Shown: piece by piece, positions 12,729 to 45,025 of the stretch
How positions within the stretch are numbered: the first letter of the stretch is position 1
Layout of the letters: each line of letters starts with the position of its first letter
From: Apostichopus japonicus
Taxonomy: Eukaryota; Echinodermata; Holothuroidea; Aspidochirotida; Stichopodidae
Direction: 5' to 3'
Assembly: GCF_037975245.1 (NCBI RefSeq)
Contig: NC_092562.1
Coordinates: 13,322,501 to 13,386,500 of the forward strand
Length of the DNA stretch: 64,000 bases
The notes under the pieces: model-generated
The model's database searches: none
What the model saw: only the letters and a program-made list of their open reading frames with translations
What the model was told of the DNA's origin: nothing
Program-made: the position numbers and the translations under genes

Positions 12729-13826
12729 CAGGCGCGGCGGAACGGAAAAATTATTGGGGGGGCTAATGTGTGGAGACTATCTAAGCGGAGCGCCACCATC
12801 GGTTGGCGCGGAGCGTACAAGAAAATTTTGGTTTTTTTCAAACCCCCAGATGGCCGGAAACGGCACTTCCCGAGTGTTTAATGCTGCGAATACCTAGCCC
12901 TAAAATATGGGTCTCAAGCCTGCAATTTCTCAGATTGCACCTAAAAGTCTGTAAAAACATTGTAATTTGTATGTTCGATGGTGTTTTAAGAGAGTAGCTA
13001 TTCCTCGTAGTGTACTCGCAAAGACGTTTTTGAGTGTAGTAAGGGCAGTGGCGGAGCTAGGGGTATTGGTCGGGGGGGGGGGCAAGAATGGTCTGTAGGG
13101 GCGCTTTCGACACTATCTAAGCGGAGCGCCACCACAGGTTGGCGCGGAGCGTACAGAAAATTTTTGAGAAAAGATACTCCCTAGATTGCAGGAAATGACC
13201 CTTTCCGGGCCTTGCTAATTTGCAGATTAACGGAGAATAAAAAGGTGTCGTCGCCATTTTGTCGAAAAATTACACCAACAGAATATGACAAATGTCAATA
13301 GGTATATGAGAGCGCAATAAAATAGTCAATAATCGCGAATAAGTAAAAAGTAGTGAAAAGCTGAAAAGGGCGCCAGCAGTCCATTTGAGTCCGTCAGAGG
13401 GGGGGGGGGGGGGCATCCGCCCCTGACTGTATATATGGACGCTCCGCCACTAAGTAAGGGGATGTTGGAGAACTGGCTGAAATGAGGCAAGTCATTGGCC
13501 TAAGACGAAGTTGTGTTACGCTTACCGGTACTCACACTCACTGCTTCCACTTTTCACGGGGCGTGAAGACGCGGTTGGGTGACAATGTGGTCTATAGCCA
13601 GGGGACGGGCCGAGGGTCCCCCAGCAATTACTAAAATTATTACACCTATATATATAGTATACGTGTGCATCGGACAGATCGACAAGTATGCATTGAAAAA
13701 TGGGCAGATGCACGTTTCGGAGCCTTGGTAAATATTGGGGGGGCTTATCATGCATTTGCCCCCTCAACTTTTTCATTGGGGGGCTGAGCCCCCCCCCCCC
13801 AAGCCCCCCCGGTTCCGCCGCCACTG
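12729..13826. mobile_element. hAT-like element interrupted by a second one
   Basis: The ends CAGGCGCGGCGGAACGG and, inverted, CAGTGGCGGCGGAACCGG are flanked by a perfect 8-bp repeat ATCAGAAT (12721-12728 and 13827-13834). The 407-bp element at 13046-13452 sits inside, so the original length was about 680 bp. It contains the shared hairpin module at 12777-12821. No transposase remains. Confidence 0.85.
13046..13452. mobile_element. Nested hAT-like non-autonomous element (407 bp)
   Basis: The ends CAGTGGCGGAGC and, inverted, TAGTGGCGGAGC are flanked by a perfect 8-bp repeat AGTAAGGG (13038-13045 and 13453-13460). It carries the hairpin module at 13112-13156. A fragment of the same family lies at about 27296-27442. 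Confidence 0.85.
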
Positions 13827-14670
13827 ATCAGAATTCATGAACAGCAAAATATATATTTTGAGGATTAATAAAACTCCAAAAAGAAACAGAGCATAGAGAA
13901 ATCATTTTAGAAAGGTCTCAGTGTAGCCTACTTCTCAATATGACTTGTATTCATTTGTTTATTTGTGTCTAAAAATGAGCGTCAACATTTACGCGATTGA
14001 TCAGAGTCCTACTCACTGACCAATCAGAAGTGAAGAATCTGTACAACAGCTGCAGTACCAGTTCGTGCTTAACTTAGCCTTTATCATGGGTACTGTAGTA
14101 GAACGCCCTATATATGATCAAATACAGTTACGCAATCCTCGAAGGGTGTTTGTACTATATATATATATTCGAATGCCTGAGTATGAGTACAATTCCACGA
14201 GGGGGCTGCCGGGACTGCGAATAGCAATAATAATGTCACAATACGAGTAAGTGCACGGACTCACTACGAATCTGCTACCATATAATTATGTATCCACAAG
14301 TTATATCATTATAATATTAATCTCATCATTCCCAATTTGATCTATAATATAAATACGAATGAACAACTAACAAATAAGCAGATATTTGATGTATATAACA
14401 AACTTAACATAAAACTATACCATCACGACATCTCGCCTGTTCTTACTGTGTCACACTTAAGAATTGACAAACAGAGAAAGTAACCCCCCCCCCCGCCCTC
14501 CCCACCCCACACCCGCACTATATATCCACACGGAATCAGGCTACGAGAAAAATAAGGCAGGAGATTATACAACAAACGATATGAATGCTACTTAGGTAAC
14601 AAATCACTTTTCTGACAAGTTTTAATGTTAGCAATGGTAAATACAGACTTGGGAAGGGTCCAGTCAAAGA

Positions 14671-14763
14671 GTTCCAGATCTTAGAGGTTCGAGATCTTAG
14701 AGGTTCCAGATCTTAGAGGTTCCAGATCTTAGAGTTCCTGATCTAAGAGTTCCAGATCGTAGA
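14671..14763 (+). repeat. Tandem repeat, 15-16 bp unit, about 6 copies
   Basis: Units of GTTCCAGATCTTAGAG with small changes (GTTCGAGATC, GTTCCTGATCTAAG). Each contains an AGATCT-type palindrome. It lies 0.7 kb upstream of the fibrinogen-related gene. Confidence 0.8.
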
Positions 14764-15426
14764 ACAGATCTTGAAACAGATTTAACTCTGAATAGAATTC
14801 AAACGATTTACAGGAATGCTGAAAGAATCGTTGAATGTAATGTTGTAGTTGTGCACAGACTACCGATTGAACAGGAAAGAGGTTAAAAAACGACGTTACA
14901 AAAATGGAACTGTGTTATAACATTATGTGTGCATGGGTACGGGCTTGTTACGCATACGATTGCCTGCGCTATTCACTGATCTAAATTTGCCACCGAGTTC
15001 ACGTGATTAATCGGGGTCCCAGTAAACCCCACTGAAACTTCGGTAATGCCAGCGCCCTCAAAATAAAGTCTATGAGCGATATCGCCTTTAAAGGTTACAA
15101 TTTGATGACTGTTGATGTGATAAATATCATTGAGGTTGTTAAGTTAAACGAAAAGAGGACTTCTAAAAGACAAAGTATATATGTATAGTGATCTAACAAA
15201 CTGAACTTAACCTATGCCGCCATAGTGTGTCCTGTCAAGTTTAGTTTTAATGTCATATTTTCAACAAACTTCTTTCTTTCGTTACGGTACTTAATTAATA
15301 AAGTTGACGCATGCGCTTGAAACAGTTGACATTGCAATCAATAAATATCACCATCGTTATTGCTTCTGCACTTTTTACTGTCATTCAATCATATGCTGCT
15401 GTGTGTGCTGATTGATATATCCAAGT

Positions 15427-18308
15427 ATGGATGCAGTCAAACTGGTCATGTTTTTCATCTTCGTGGTGATTATTTCCGTCGACATCTCATCAGCGGGTAG
15501 TATGTCACTTTAAAATATATTATTTTAATTTTTTAATAAAATGTGCAGAAAAAAAGTGGCCATATTCGTTATTCAATGTGTGCATTCTTAAGCAAATAAT
15601 ATCGTATATGTAAACGTGCTGATTAGAACGCGGGATCATGAATGAAGCTCGCTAACGTTTTCTAACAATTGTCTACCCAAACATTATTAAGGGAAAAGTG
15701 TTTCTATGTATTCTATACGATAAGCTGATTCGAGGAGTAAAATAACACACGGAAATTAATTCAGTTGTTGATTCATTTCATGAACCTAAGACACTTTAAA
15801 GACAAAGAAAGAACAAGATCAATACACAGGATGATTCTCCCGTATTATTTGTCTCTTATATTAAACTTGATTAAATAAAAAAGGAGCTTTGTCTTGACAC
15901 TGACTATTTCAGTTATAATATCATCCTCTTTATTGCATTATATTTCCTCTCTTTCTATGTGTTATATCTCTTTATACAACACCTAATTGTATTCTGGTCA
16001 TTTGATTGGTCAATTGCTCGTTGATTGCATGCAAAATCCGCTCTATTCCACTCTATGAAATAGAACCATGTGTAATACTTTTTTGATAGCACTTTTTTCA
16101 ATGGTAAGAGAGCAGAGAAACATCGATTCGTGCCCACCTAATCAAGTACTAAGTGCTTGTAAATGTGAGGGCTCTTGTGCTAATTCGTCCTGCAGAATGG
16201 CATGTACTGATAATACAACATGTGTGTGTCCTACTGGTTACTTGATGCTAAATGATGATTGTGTCCCACTTCAAGAGTGTGGATGTTACATGGGCCATGG
16301 ACAAACAGGGAACGAAACAGTCTTACCGGTGAGAAATTGCACAAATTTATTTTATTGATCATTTGTATCGCATGAAAGAAATTGTTCCTGCATGTTAACC
16401 TCAACTTTAAGTTAATGGCAATCAAGGGCATAGTAGATAGTGTTTGCCAAATTGACTACAGGAATCAGAACCATGGTTATACTTTTATAGATATTTTGTG
16501 AGAGCTGAACTGCACAAAAAACTGCACAAATCATACAGAGTTCTGATTGGTCTAGTTATCTCGTAGTTTTAGTCTTTTATGCATTCATTGTTTGTATTTT
16601 GTAAGCGGGCGAGAACGATTGTATGATTTTTTTTTTAATTTTTTTTTTTTTTTGGGGGGGGGGGGGTAACCTTTTATTTTTACTTCAAACGTGGATGCAT
16701 AATAAAAACGATAGTCCTCGCGGTCATTATTACACTCTACTGTTACTACTTTACCCTTATTTTAACATAAAGTAACTGTTAGCGCCTATATGTGTCACCA
16801 AAAAGTACAATATTTTTCTTAATTTTTCAGGAAGGAGAAATTTACACCTCTCCAAGTTGTGATAAAATATGTCTTTGCAAAAACGATTACCTCACATGTT
16901 ACGTCTCCGAAGGTTGTGATCCTAACGAAGATTGTGAATATTGGAACGGTATACCTCAATGTTATGGTCGTCAGGGAAACCAATATTCTGATTGTTTGCA
17001 AGTCTTTACTGACGGTAAAGAAGACAGCGGTGTGTATGAAGTCAACCCTAATAATTGGACTGGCCCCCCATTTGAGGTTTACTGCGATATGTCCAATGGA
17101 GGAGGCTGGACGGTAAGTCGGGCACACATATTTAGATTGTGACATAGGTAAATTGTCAGCTCTAGGTAATTTATTATTATTATTATTACTATTCTTATTT
17201 TTATTTTTAAAATGACATTCTTTTAGTGGGAAAAGGGGAGTAAATGATGTTTATATAAAGTGACATGATGAAAATGAAGTGTTTTTTTTTTTTTTACGTT
17301 ATAGTCTGCTCGTTAAACGTGTTGATCTTTCTCTGTATATGATCTGCACATTTCCAGGTAATCCAACGACGAATGGATGACACGCAAAATTTTAATCTGT
17401 ATTGGAGTGACTACAAAGCGGGCTTTGGTAACCTAAGGGAGAACTTCTGGCTTGGAAACGAGAAGATCTACAGCTTGACAAATCAAAGACGATACGAGCT
17501 GCGCATCGACTTGAGTAATGTTGTCAGCGAGACATTCTATGCCGTATACGATTCCTTTAATATTTCCGACGAATCACAAGAATATACTCTACGGCTTGGA
17601 GCATACTCTGGAGATGCAGGAATGTGTCAAAACAAGTTCTCCATTAGCGAACATGCTCCATGACAGATTTGGTAGTGAGCCTAACGGTTTGGTACTAACT
17701 TGACCATTTTTTTTTCTAAAGACATATACTGGAAGGCTAATTACAAATAATCATACGTGTCTATTATTATTGCACACTATTGCTCTCCATGATTCCTTTG
17801 AACAGTTCTTTCACGATCATATATGTTAATGTAGTTTTATAGATCTGAATGACCTATGTGCAGTTTACTCCTTACTTTAACAACTTGCTTCATGATCGGG
17901 GTTTTCTTTTACATTTTATCAACAGCCTCCTTCTACCCTTCCATAGTAATCAAATAGAACACCCCCCAACCCCCCCCCCCCCTCTTATCATGCAGTAATC
18001 TTGTACTGTATTAACACAATTTAAAAGAAGAAAGACGGTACGTTACTGTTCTTACTTGCCTAACCAACATACCAGTATAAGAAAAAATGTTACCATGGTA
18101 ATTGGCTAGGTTAATTTACTTTCCACGACTTAATTATCTCGACCATTAAATTTTCTCTTCTCTTTTTCATATCAAGTTTGATTGTGCCTCTAATATCTTT
18201 GCCTATATTTACAACTGGTTTGAAATTTATCCTGGATTAACTGAACTGAACTGAAAGTCACGATCCTTTGGAGACCTCTTATATAACCAGCGCAACTTGC
18301 TACCATTG

Positions 18309-18406
<98 letters not shown>

Positions 18407-18736
18407 GTCATTTATGTCATTCTAGCCGTAAAAACCTTTGTCATTTTCTCTCCTCTTGTTGCTGTCATAGGTGATGCATTATCCTACCATAAAAACTACC
18501 CGTTCAGCACAAGAGACAATGACAATGATGAAACAGACGACGATTACATGAGCTCGTTTTATAATAATGTAGCTGCTCTAACTCAAGGTGGATGGTGGCA
18601 CAGAACTAACTTTCAAGAGACCGGTTACAGCTCTCTTAATAGCCCCGGTTGGGCTGACGGGCATTTGTGGGCTACTGGTCCAGGACTCAGTCACCCAATC
18701 AATTTTTCCGACATGAAAATCCGGGCAATCGTTTAA
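15427..18736 (+). CDS. Secreted TIL / TILa-like / fibrinogen C-domain protein, 5 exons
   Basis: Proposed exons: 15427-15496, 16090-16328, 16831-17112, 17358-17625, 18471-18736, about 374 residues. Exon 1 is a hydrophobic signal peptide ([20 protein letters not shown]). Exon 2 is a Cys-rich TIL domain beginning [16 protein letters not shown] and ending VPLQECGC. Exon 3 opens with a TILa/VWC-like module ([21 protein letters not shown]), then starts the fibrinogen domain ([22 protein letters not shown]). Exon 4 continues [25 protein letters not shown]-type sequence, and exon 5 has [18 protein letters not shown] and a C-terminal KIRAIV. The two Cys normally around GGWW are absent. Two boundaries are uncertain: the exon 2 acceptor (16089/16090, chosen for phase) and the exon 4 donor (weak GTCAAA). 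Likely a lectin-like or adhesion/immune protein; ligand unknown. Confidence 0.82.
18310..18402. repeat. (TA)n microsatellite, about 90 bp
   Basis: Uninterrupted alternating TA from about 18315, located about 70 bp upstream of the last exon of the fibrinogen-related gene. Confidence 0.95.
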
Positions 18737-19351
18737 TTAATCGAAACACAAAAGATCATGAATTGCATGAGTATATATATATATACATCAGACCCTTTTT
18801 GGTATTGTATGTCCGCTAAATCCTTAAATTAATTAAAACTGTGGGGCTGGCTTTGTTAGTTTTGACCTTCATATATCATAATTGTGGTAGTGTTAACTTT
18901 CTTTACAGAAATATAAAGGGATCGTTTATAGCAATTTATGGTAATAATCTTTGATTTATTTATGCAGTTGAGAACACACTGGGATCGGTCAATTTCGCTG
19001 ACATCTCTACTATATTCCAGTATTTCATGGAGGGCGTTTCTTTTACCTTATACTTCTTTATATAGAATCTGTACACAAAGTTTTACTTAATAATAACAAC
19101 AAAGCACTAATTCGAAATGATGAAAATATAAACATTATTTCATTATTTTCTCTCTTTTTTCTTATGTTCACACTGTTGAATTAATAGTGTGTTGGTTGAA
19201 TGCGTGTGGGGGGGGGGGGGGCGTGTTGTGTGCGTGTTTGGTTTGTTGATATTGCTATTTGTCTTGCTTTTGATTGTCTTTTGTTTGTTCTTGTGTGTGT
19301 GTTTTTTGGTGTGGGTTCTAAACATGTATAATGATTTGATTGGTTTCTATA
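18737..19351. other. 3' flank of the fibrinogen-related gene
   Basis: No further exon is visible. There is a G12 run near 19208 within a GT-rich stretch. No convincing polyadenylation signal could be singled out. Confidence 0.45.
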
Positions 19352-19629
19352 CAGGCGCGTATAGCCAAGGAGTGGTGGGGCGAAGGGGGAGACTGCCCCC
19401 TCTTTGAGCATATTTCTTCTATTATTTTTATAATATCGCTGGTAATTTCAAAATAGAAAATGCTAAGATGCAACTTACAAGGCCTGGGAAGTGCCATTTC
19501 CAGCCATCTGGGAGGTATTTTTGGCCTAAATTGTCTTGTACGCTTCGCGCCAACACATAGTGGCGCTACGCTTATATAGTTTGCATACAGGCTTCGTCCC
19601 TCCCTTGGGCAAAGTCCTCGTAGCGAATG
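19352..19629. mobile_element. hAT-like element (278 bp), hairpin module on minus strand
   Basis: The left end CAGGCGCGTATAGCCAAGG is clear; the right end is decayed (CTCGTAGCGAATG). A perfect 8-bp repeat TTTCTATA flanks it (19344-19351, 19630-19637). It contains the hairpin module at 19535-19580 in reverse. Same family as 58222-58516. Confidence 0.78.
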
Positions 19630-19637
19630 TTTCTATA

Positions 19638-20807
19638 TGCGTCAATTATAAATAAGTATAATGTATAATTGTATTTATTACCTATATAAATTATTCATAG
19701 TAAAGCTACTTAAGAACCAACGTATTATGATACATGTTTTGAACACACACACACGCGCTCGCACACAATTAGCGAGCTTTTAACCGTTTTGTCAAGTGAA
19801 GATACTTTTCTTAAATCCTGTAATTGTTATTAAATGTTAGGTTTGTTTACCAAAGTTTTCTTTAATTACTTAAAGTCATGACAGCGTTTGCCTAATCTCA
19901 TCGTTATTGCTACAATTTTTTTGGGACTAAAGTAAACGATAAGAGGGTAGTATTGATTATTTCTATAGCTTTTCTGGTTTGAGATATTCATCTTAAAAAT
20001 ATGCTAATAACTCTAGAATGCTCCTATAAGTTTAAATTGATAGCGACGTCGTACTTCTAAGTGCAGACCTATATGTTACTGCTAATCCATATTTTTTTTT
20101 ATCTTTTATTTATTGCTTTGTCATTTACGAATGATTTGTAATGTACTTGTTTAATATACAGAATCCACATTTTTTTAAATGTCATTATAAGCTTAAATAT
20201 AAACATTATTACAACAACAAAAAAACATATTTATTGGTTTTCATACAATTAAAATATGAATTCATAACAAAGAAAAACGAAGTTGGAAAAGGAAAAAGAA
20301 ATATGCAGCGTTGGTAATACTTATGCAGGGAGTAGTAAGTTTGCGAAATACTCGACTCTGCCACTTCGCGTTTAAAGTTTCCTGTTTTCGGTCCTTAATT
20401 GAGCTGATGGTTGACAAAAAAAGGTACCTCAGGTTCCAGTATGAATAGGCTATACTCGATGAAAAGGTTCGTTTACAGTACTCAATATTCAATTTTCCCC
20501 CTTTTCTGAGTGAAGTGGAATTATGAAATTGCGGGGAAAAAATCTGCTTGTTACGATGGCTAAAGTGTCACTGAAATGTATGTCATTTTATTTTACAAAC
20601 TCAAACTGTATATGATTCTTTTTTATCGATGTTGATCCACATGGGTGTATAACCAGAGCACAGAAGTCAACCGTCGGCACTAGAGCCTTGAAACAAGAGG
20701 CCATTTTGGAGCAACGGACAAAACGCCTTTATCGACATGGGGAGGAAATCGGCACCTGCGGAACCTTAAACCTGTCCCACATTCTACGCCTCGCAATCGT
20801 GTATGGC
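19638..20807. other. Intergenic DNA, no gene seen
   Basis: AT-rich sequence with short chance ORFs only; a CA-repeat scrap lies near 19744. Nothing recognisable. Confidence 0.45.
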
Positions 20808-20840
20808 TGTTGTGCCCGCTGCTGTCGTAGTCAGTGTCAC

Positions 20841-20866
20841 CAGGGAGCTGCTACTCTAGCTCCCTG
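20841..20866. mobile_element. 26-bp palindromic insertion with 7-bp target duplication
   Basis: Begins CAGGGAGCT and ends AGCTCCCTG around an 8-base loop. Flanked by GTGTCAC at 20834-20840 and 20867-20873. The homologous position in the other repeat copy (TTGTCAC, 10641-10647) lacks both the insert and the duplication, so this copy is a filled site. Confidence 0.7.
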
Positions 20867-21007
20867 GTGTCACCATCACTGATCGATTCCATGAGTAACT
20901 TGACACACCTACGTCACACCCAAGAGTGTACAATTCAAACAGTCGCTGCTACTGTGACACAACAGTGCGTATAACAACAACGTGTCCCCAGCAGCGATTT
21001 CCGATAG

Positions 21008-21549
21008 TGTAATGGAATATGTAGTTATATCCCCATCATATTACTTTAAACATTTGCTTCCATGCCTCTTTGTCTTAAGAGTAATACTTACTTCCTGTTC
21101 ATGACTTATTCACCCTACACCCACATCACATTCGTAGAAGCCCCCTTTGTCTTTATTCCAAGAACTACTCATGGTTACCACAGATGACAACCTGTTGCAT
21201 CTCATGTGTATTACAAATATGGTTAGTCATAGCACTCGCCTATGTGCCTTAGTAATAAGTAAGACCAAGAGTTTATGTCACACACAGAGCCTTATATCTG
21301 TATATAAGGCTCTGGCCACACAGAGGTTATCGCCCCCTCACAGGAAGTTGTAATGACTTAAATACTGTAGTTTTTTAATATGTTAAAAGACTAAGATTCC
21401 AGACTTCAGAGAGTGTAGTTCAGATTCACTCCAGCAATAAAGCTTATGCTCTACAAGTATGTCTGGAGTTTCTCTTTATCTGTTGTTCATTGTACCTATT
21501 TAATAACGGAGCCCAAACTAATTGAGCCGGAGCACACCCCAACGTAACA
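21008..21549 (+). mobile_element. Solo LTR of an LTR retrotransposon (542 bp)
   Basis: Starts TGTAATGG and ends CGTAACA (TG..CA termini), flanked by a perfect 4-bp repeat ATAG (21004-21007, 21550-21553). The homologous segment near 10774 has the uninterrupted target. Inside are an AGAGCCTTATAT/ATATAAGGCTCT hairpin (about 21276-21313) containing a TATA-like stretch, and the polyadenylation signal AATAAA near 21437. That order suits a U3-R-U5 reading on plus. No internal coding region or second LTR is in the window. A 4-bp duplication favours Ty3/Gypsy-type over Copia-type integration, but this is weak evidence. Confidence 0.85.
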
Positions 21550-21904
21550 ATAGGAACAAACAGCCACAAACCAGTGCATGCAACTATCTTAAAGGCATTG
21601 AAGACTCGCCCCAAACCGCGTGCCGCGCTCTGAAAAAGTTAACTTTCCATTGCTTGCAAATGAAGTTTTCTTCTTGTCACTACAAAATGCAGACAGTATC
21701 TAGACCTGAGATGTCCACGCTGCTATGTACTCTGTGTTGTGGGTATTGACCGTAGCTGTATATATTGACTGTACACAAGTGTTTAATTACCGACGGCAGC
21801 AAGCTGTGTGTGTATTTTCTGGGATCGATGGTGGTGTCTAACACTTCTGTTACACCTCACACGAAACTAGGTCAGATTACCGGCATGAGACGTTTCTTTG
21901 TGCG

Positions 21905-22085
21905 CTAGTCTTCACACCCTTTAATATATGCAATCTCGTATGTCACCGATTTATACATCACCTGAATAAAGCGAGACGATGGAGATAAACTACCATGCCT
22001 GAGGACACAACTCGACATGACAGGACTCGAACCAACAATCCTAAAATCACAAGTCCATTGCCTTAGCCGATTTAACTTGCCGCAT
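21905..22085 (-). mobile_element. tRNA-derived SINE, minus strand
   Basis: Read on minus from 22085: a tRNA-like head starting GCGGCAAG, an A-box-like segment near 22065, the B box GGTTCGAGTCC near 22025, then a body with GTTGTGTCCT. A headless relative occupies the right part of copy 1 (to 11297). The 3' end was not defined. Confidence 0.55.
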
Positions 22086-22362
22086 TACTCATTGATGTTG
22101 CGCCATCATTATCTGCTGTCAGATTGTTATCAGTGCAATTTACATAGGCTTCGTGTCTGTTTATGTACTTCATCAATTTCATAAACGTTGGTTGTTTGAT
22201 TTATCCCTTTTTTTGCGTTCCATAAGTTTACCACGCCGCTGTGAGTGACTGTGCATGTCGTAAATGTGTCCTCTGAACCTATCAGCTCTATATGGATACA
22301 TGGGGCGACTGCATAATACTAGTTAGATGATTGGTGGATACAAAGATTTTGACTGCTACTAC

Positions 22363-22388
22363 CAGGGAGTTGTTATAACAACTCCCTG
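22363..22388. mobile_element. 26-bp perfect palindrome, probable insertion
   Basis: Arms CAGGGAGTTGTTA / TAACAACTCCCTG without a spacer. Flanks CTACTAC (22356-22362) and CTACTAT (22389-22395), a 7-bp repeat with one mismatch. Confidence 0.6.
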
Positions 22389-22803
22389 CTACTATGCAGG
22401 GTATTAATCTGTATGACAGAAATCTTTAAATTGTTTCTCACAGATATAATGAAATATTTTATTGTTGCGTTGTCAAATGTTTGGTGCTTTATGCTTATTT
22501 GTAACATTCGCTGGCCAACGTTGTTGAACTGAAGTATTTTAGTTAGCTTCTTCCCCCCCCCCCCCCCCCCCAAAGCAGGATTTGGCTTTAACTGTCGAAA
22601 TTGGTATGAGAAGATGGTGGACAATTCAACGCAAAATGCATGTGGATAAAATCCAAAATTCACCTAACGTAACAATAAGTTAGAAATCGATCCAGATAAG
22701 TAGTGTAAACTGAACCTTTAAACGTTACCGAACGATAACGTCATATTTGTGAACAAGTAAACCTTGAACTTTATGAAATCTAAAGTTCCTGTAAACAAAC
22801 CAA

Positions 22804-22969
22804 GGAGCAAAGTTGAAAACGTGATTTACTGACAATCAAAATACGGGCTAGTGCTGTTGTGCTCGATCTGTACTCTGTGTCAATGTAATTCGGAAAATCT
22901 AATCGACGCGGTTCTGTGTAGATTAATTTGCGAGTCAACTGAAATAACGTGTTTGCCTAGTCTACTAAA
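22804..22969 (+). promoter_or_regulatory. Conserved 5' flank / probable 5' UTR of sulfotransferase B
   Basis: Matches 2598-2774 upstream of paralogue A, including identical bases next to the start codon. Promoter function is inferred only from position and conservation. Confidence 0.5.

Positions 22970-45025
<22,056 letters not shown>

Larger units (their letters stand above)
20808..22056 (+). repeat. Direct repeat copy 2 (downstream of the fibrinogen-related gene)
   Basis: Matches 10608-11297 in the same orientation. It has two extra insertions: a 26-bp palindrome with 7-bp duplication (20841-20873) and a 542-bp LTR with 4-bp duplication (21008-21553). Homology continues into a tRNA-like SINE head (to about 22085), which copy 1 lacks, and then into the 5' flank of sulfotransferase B. 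Confidence 0.82.
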
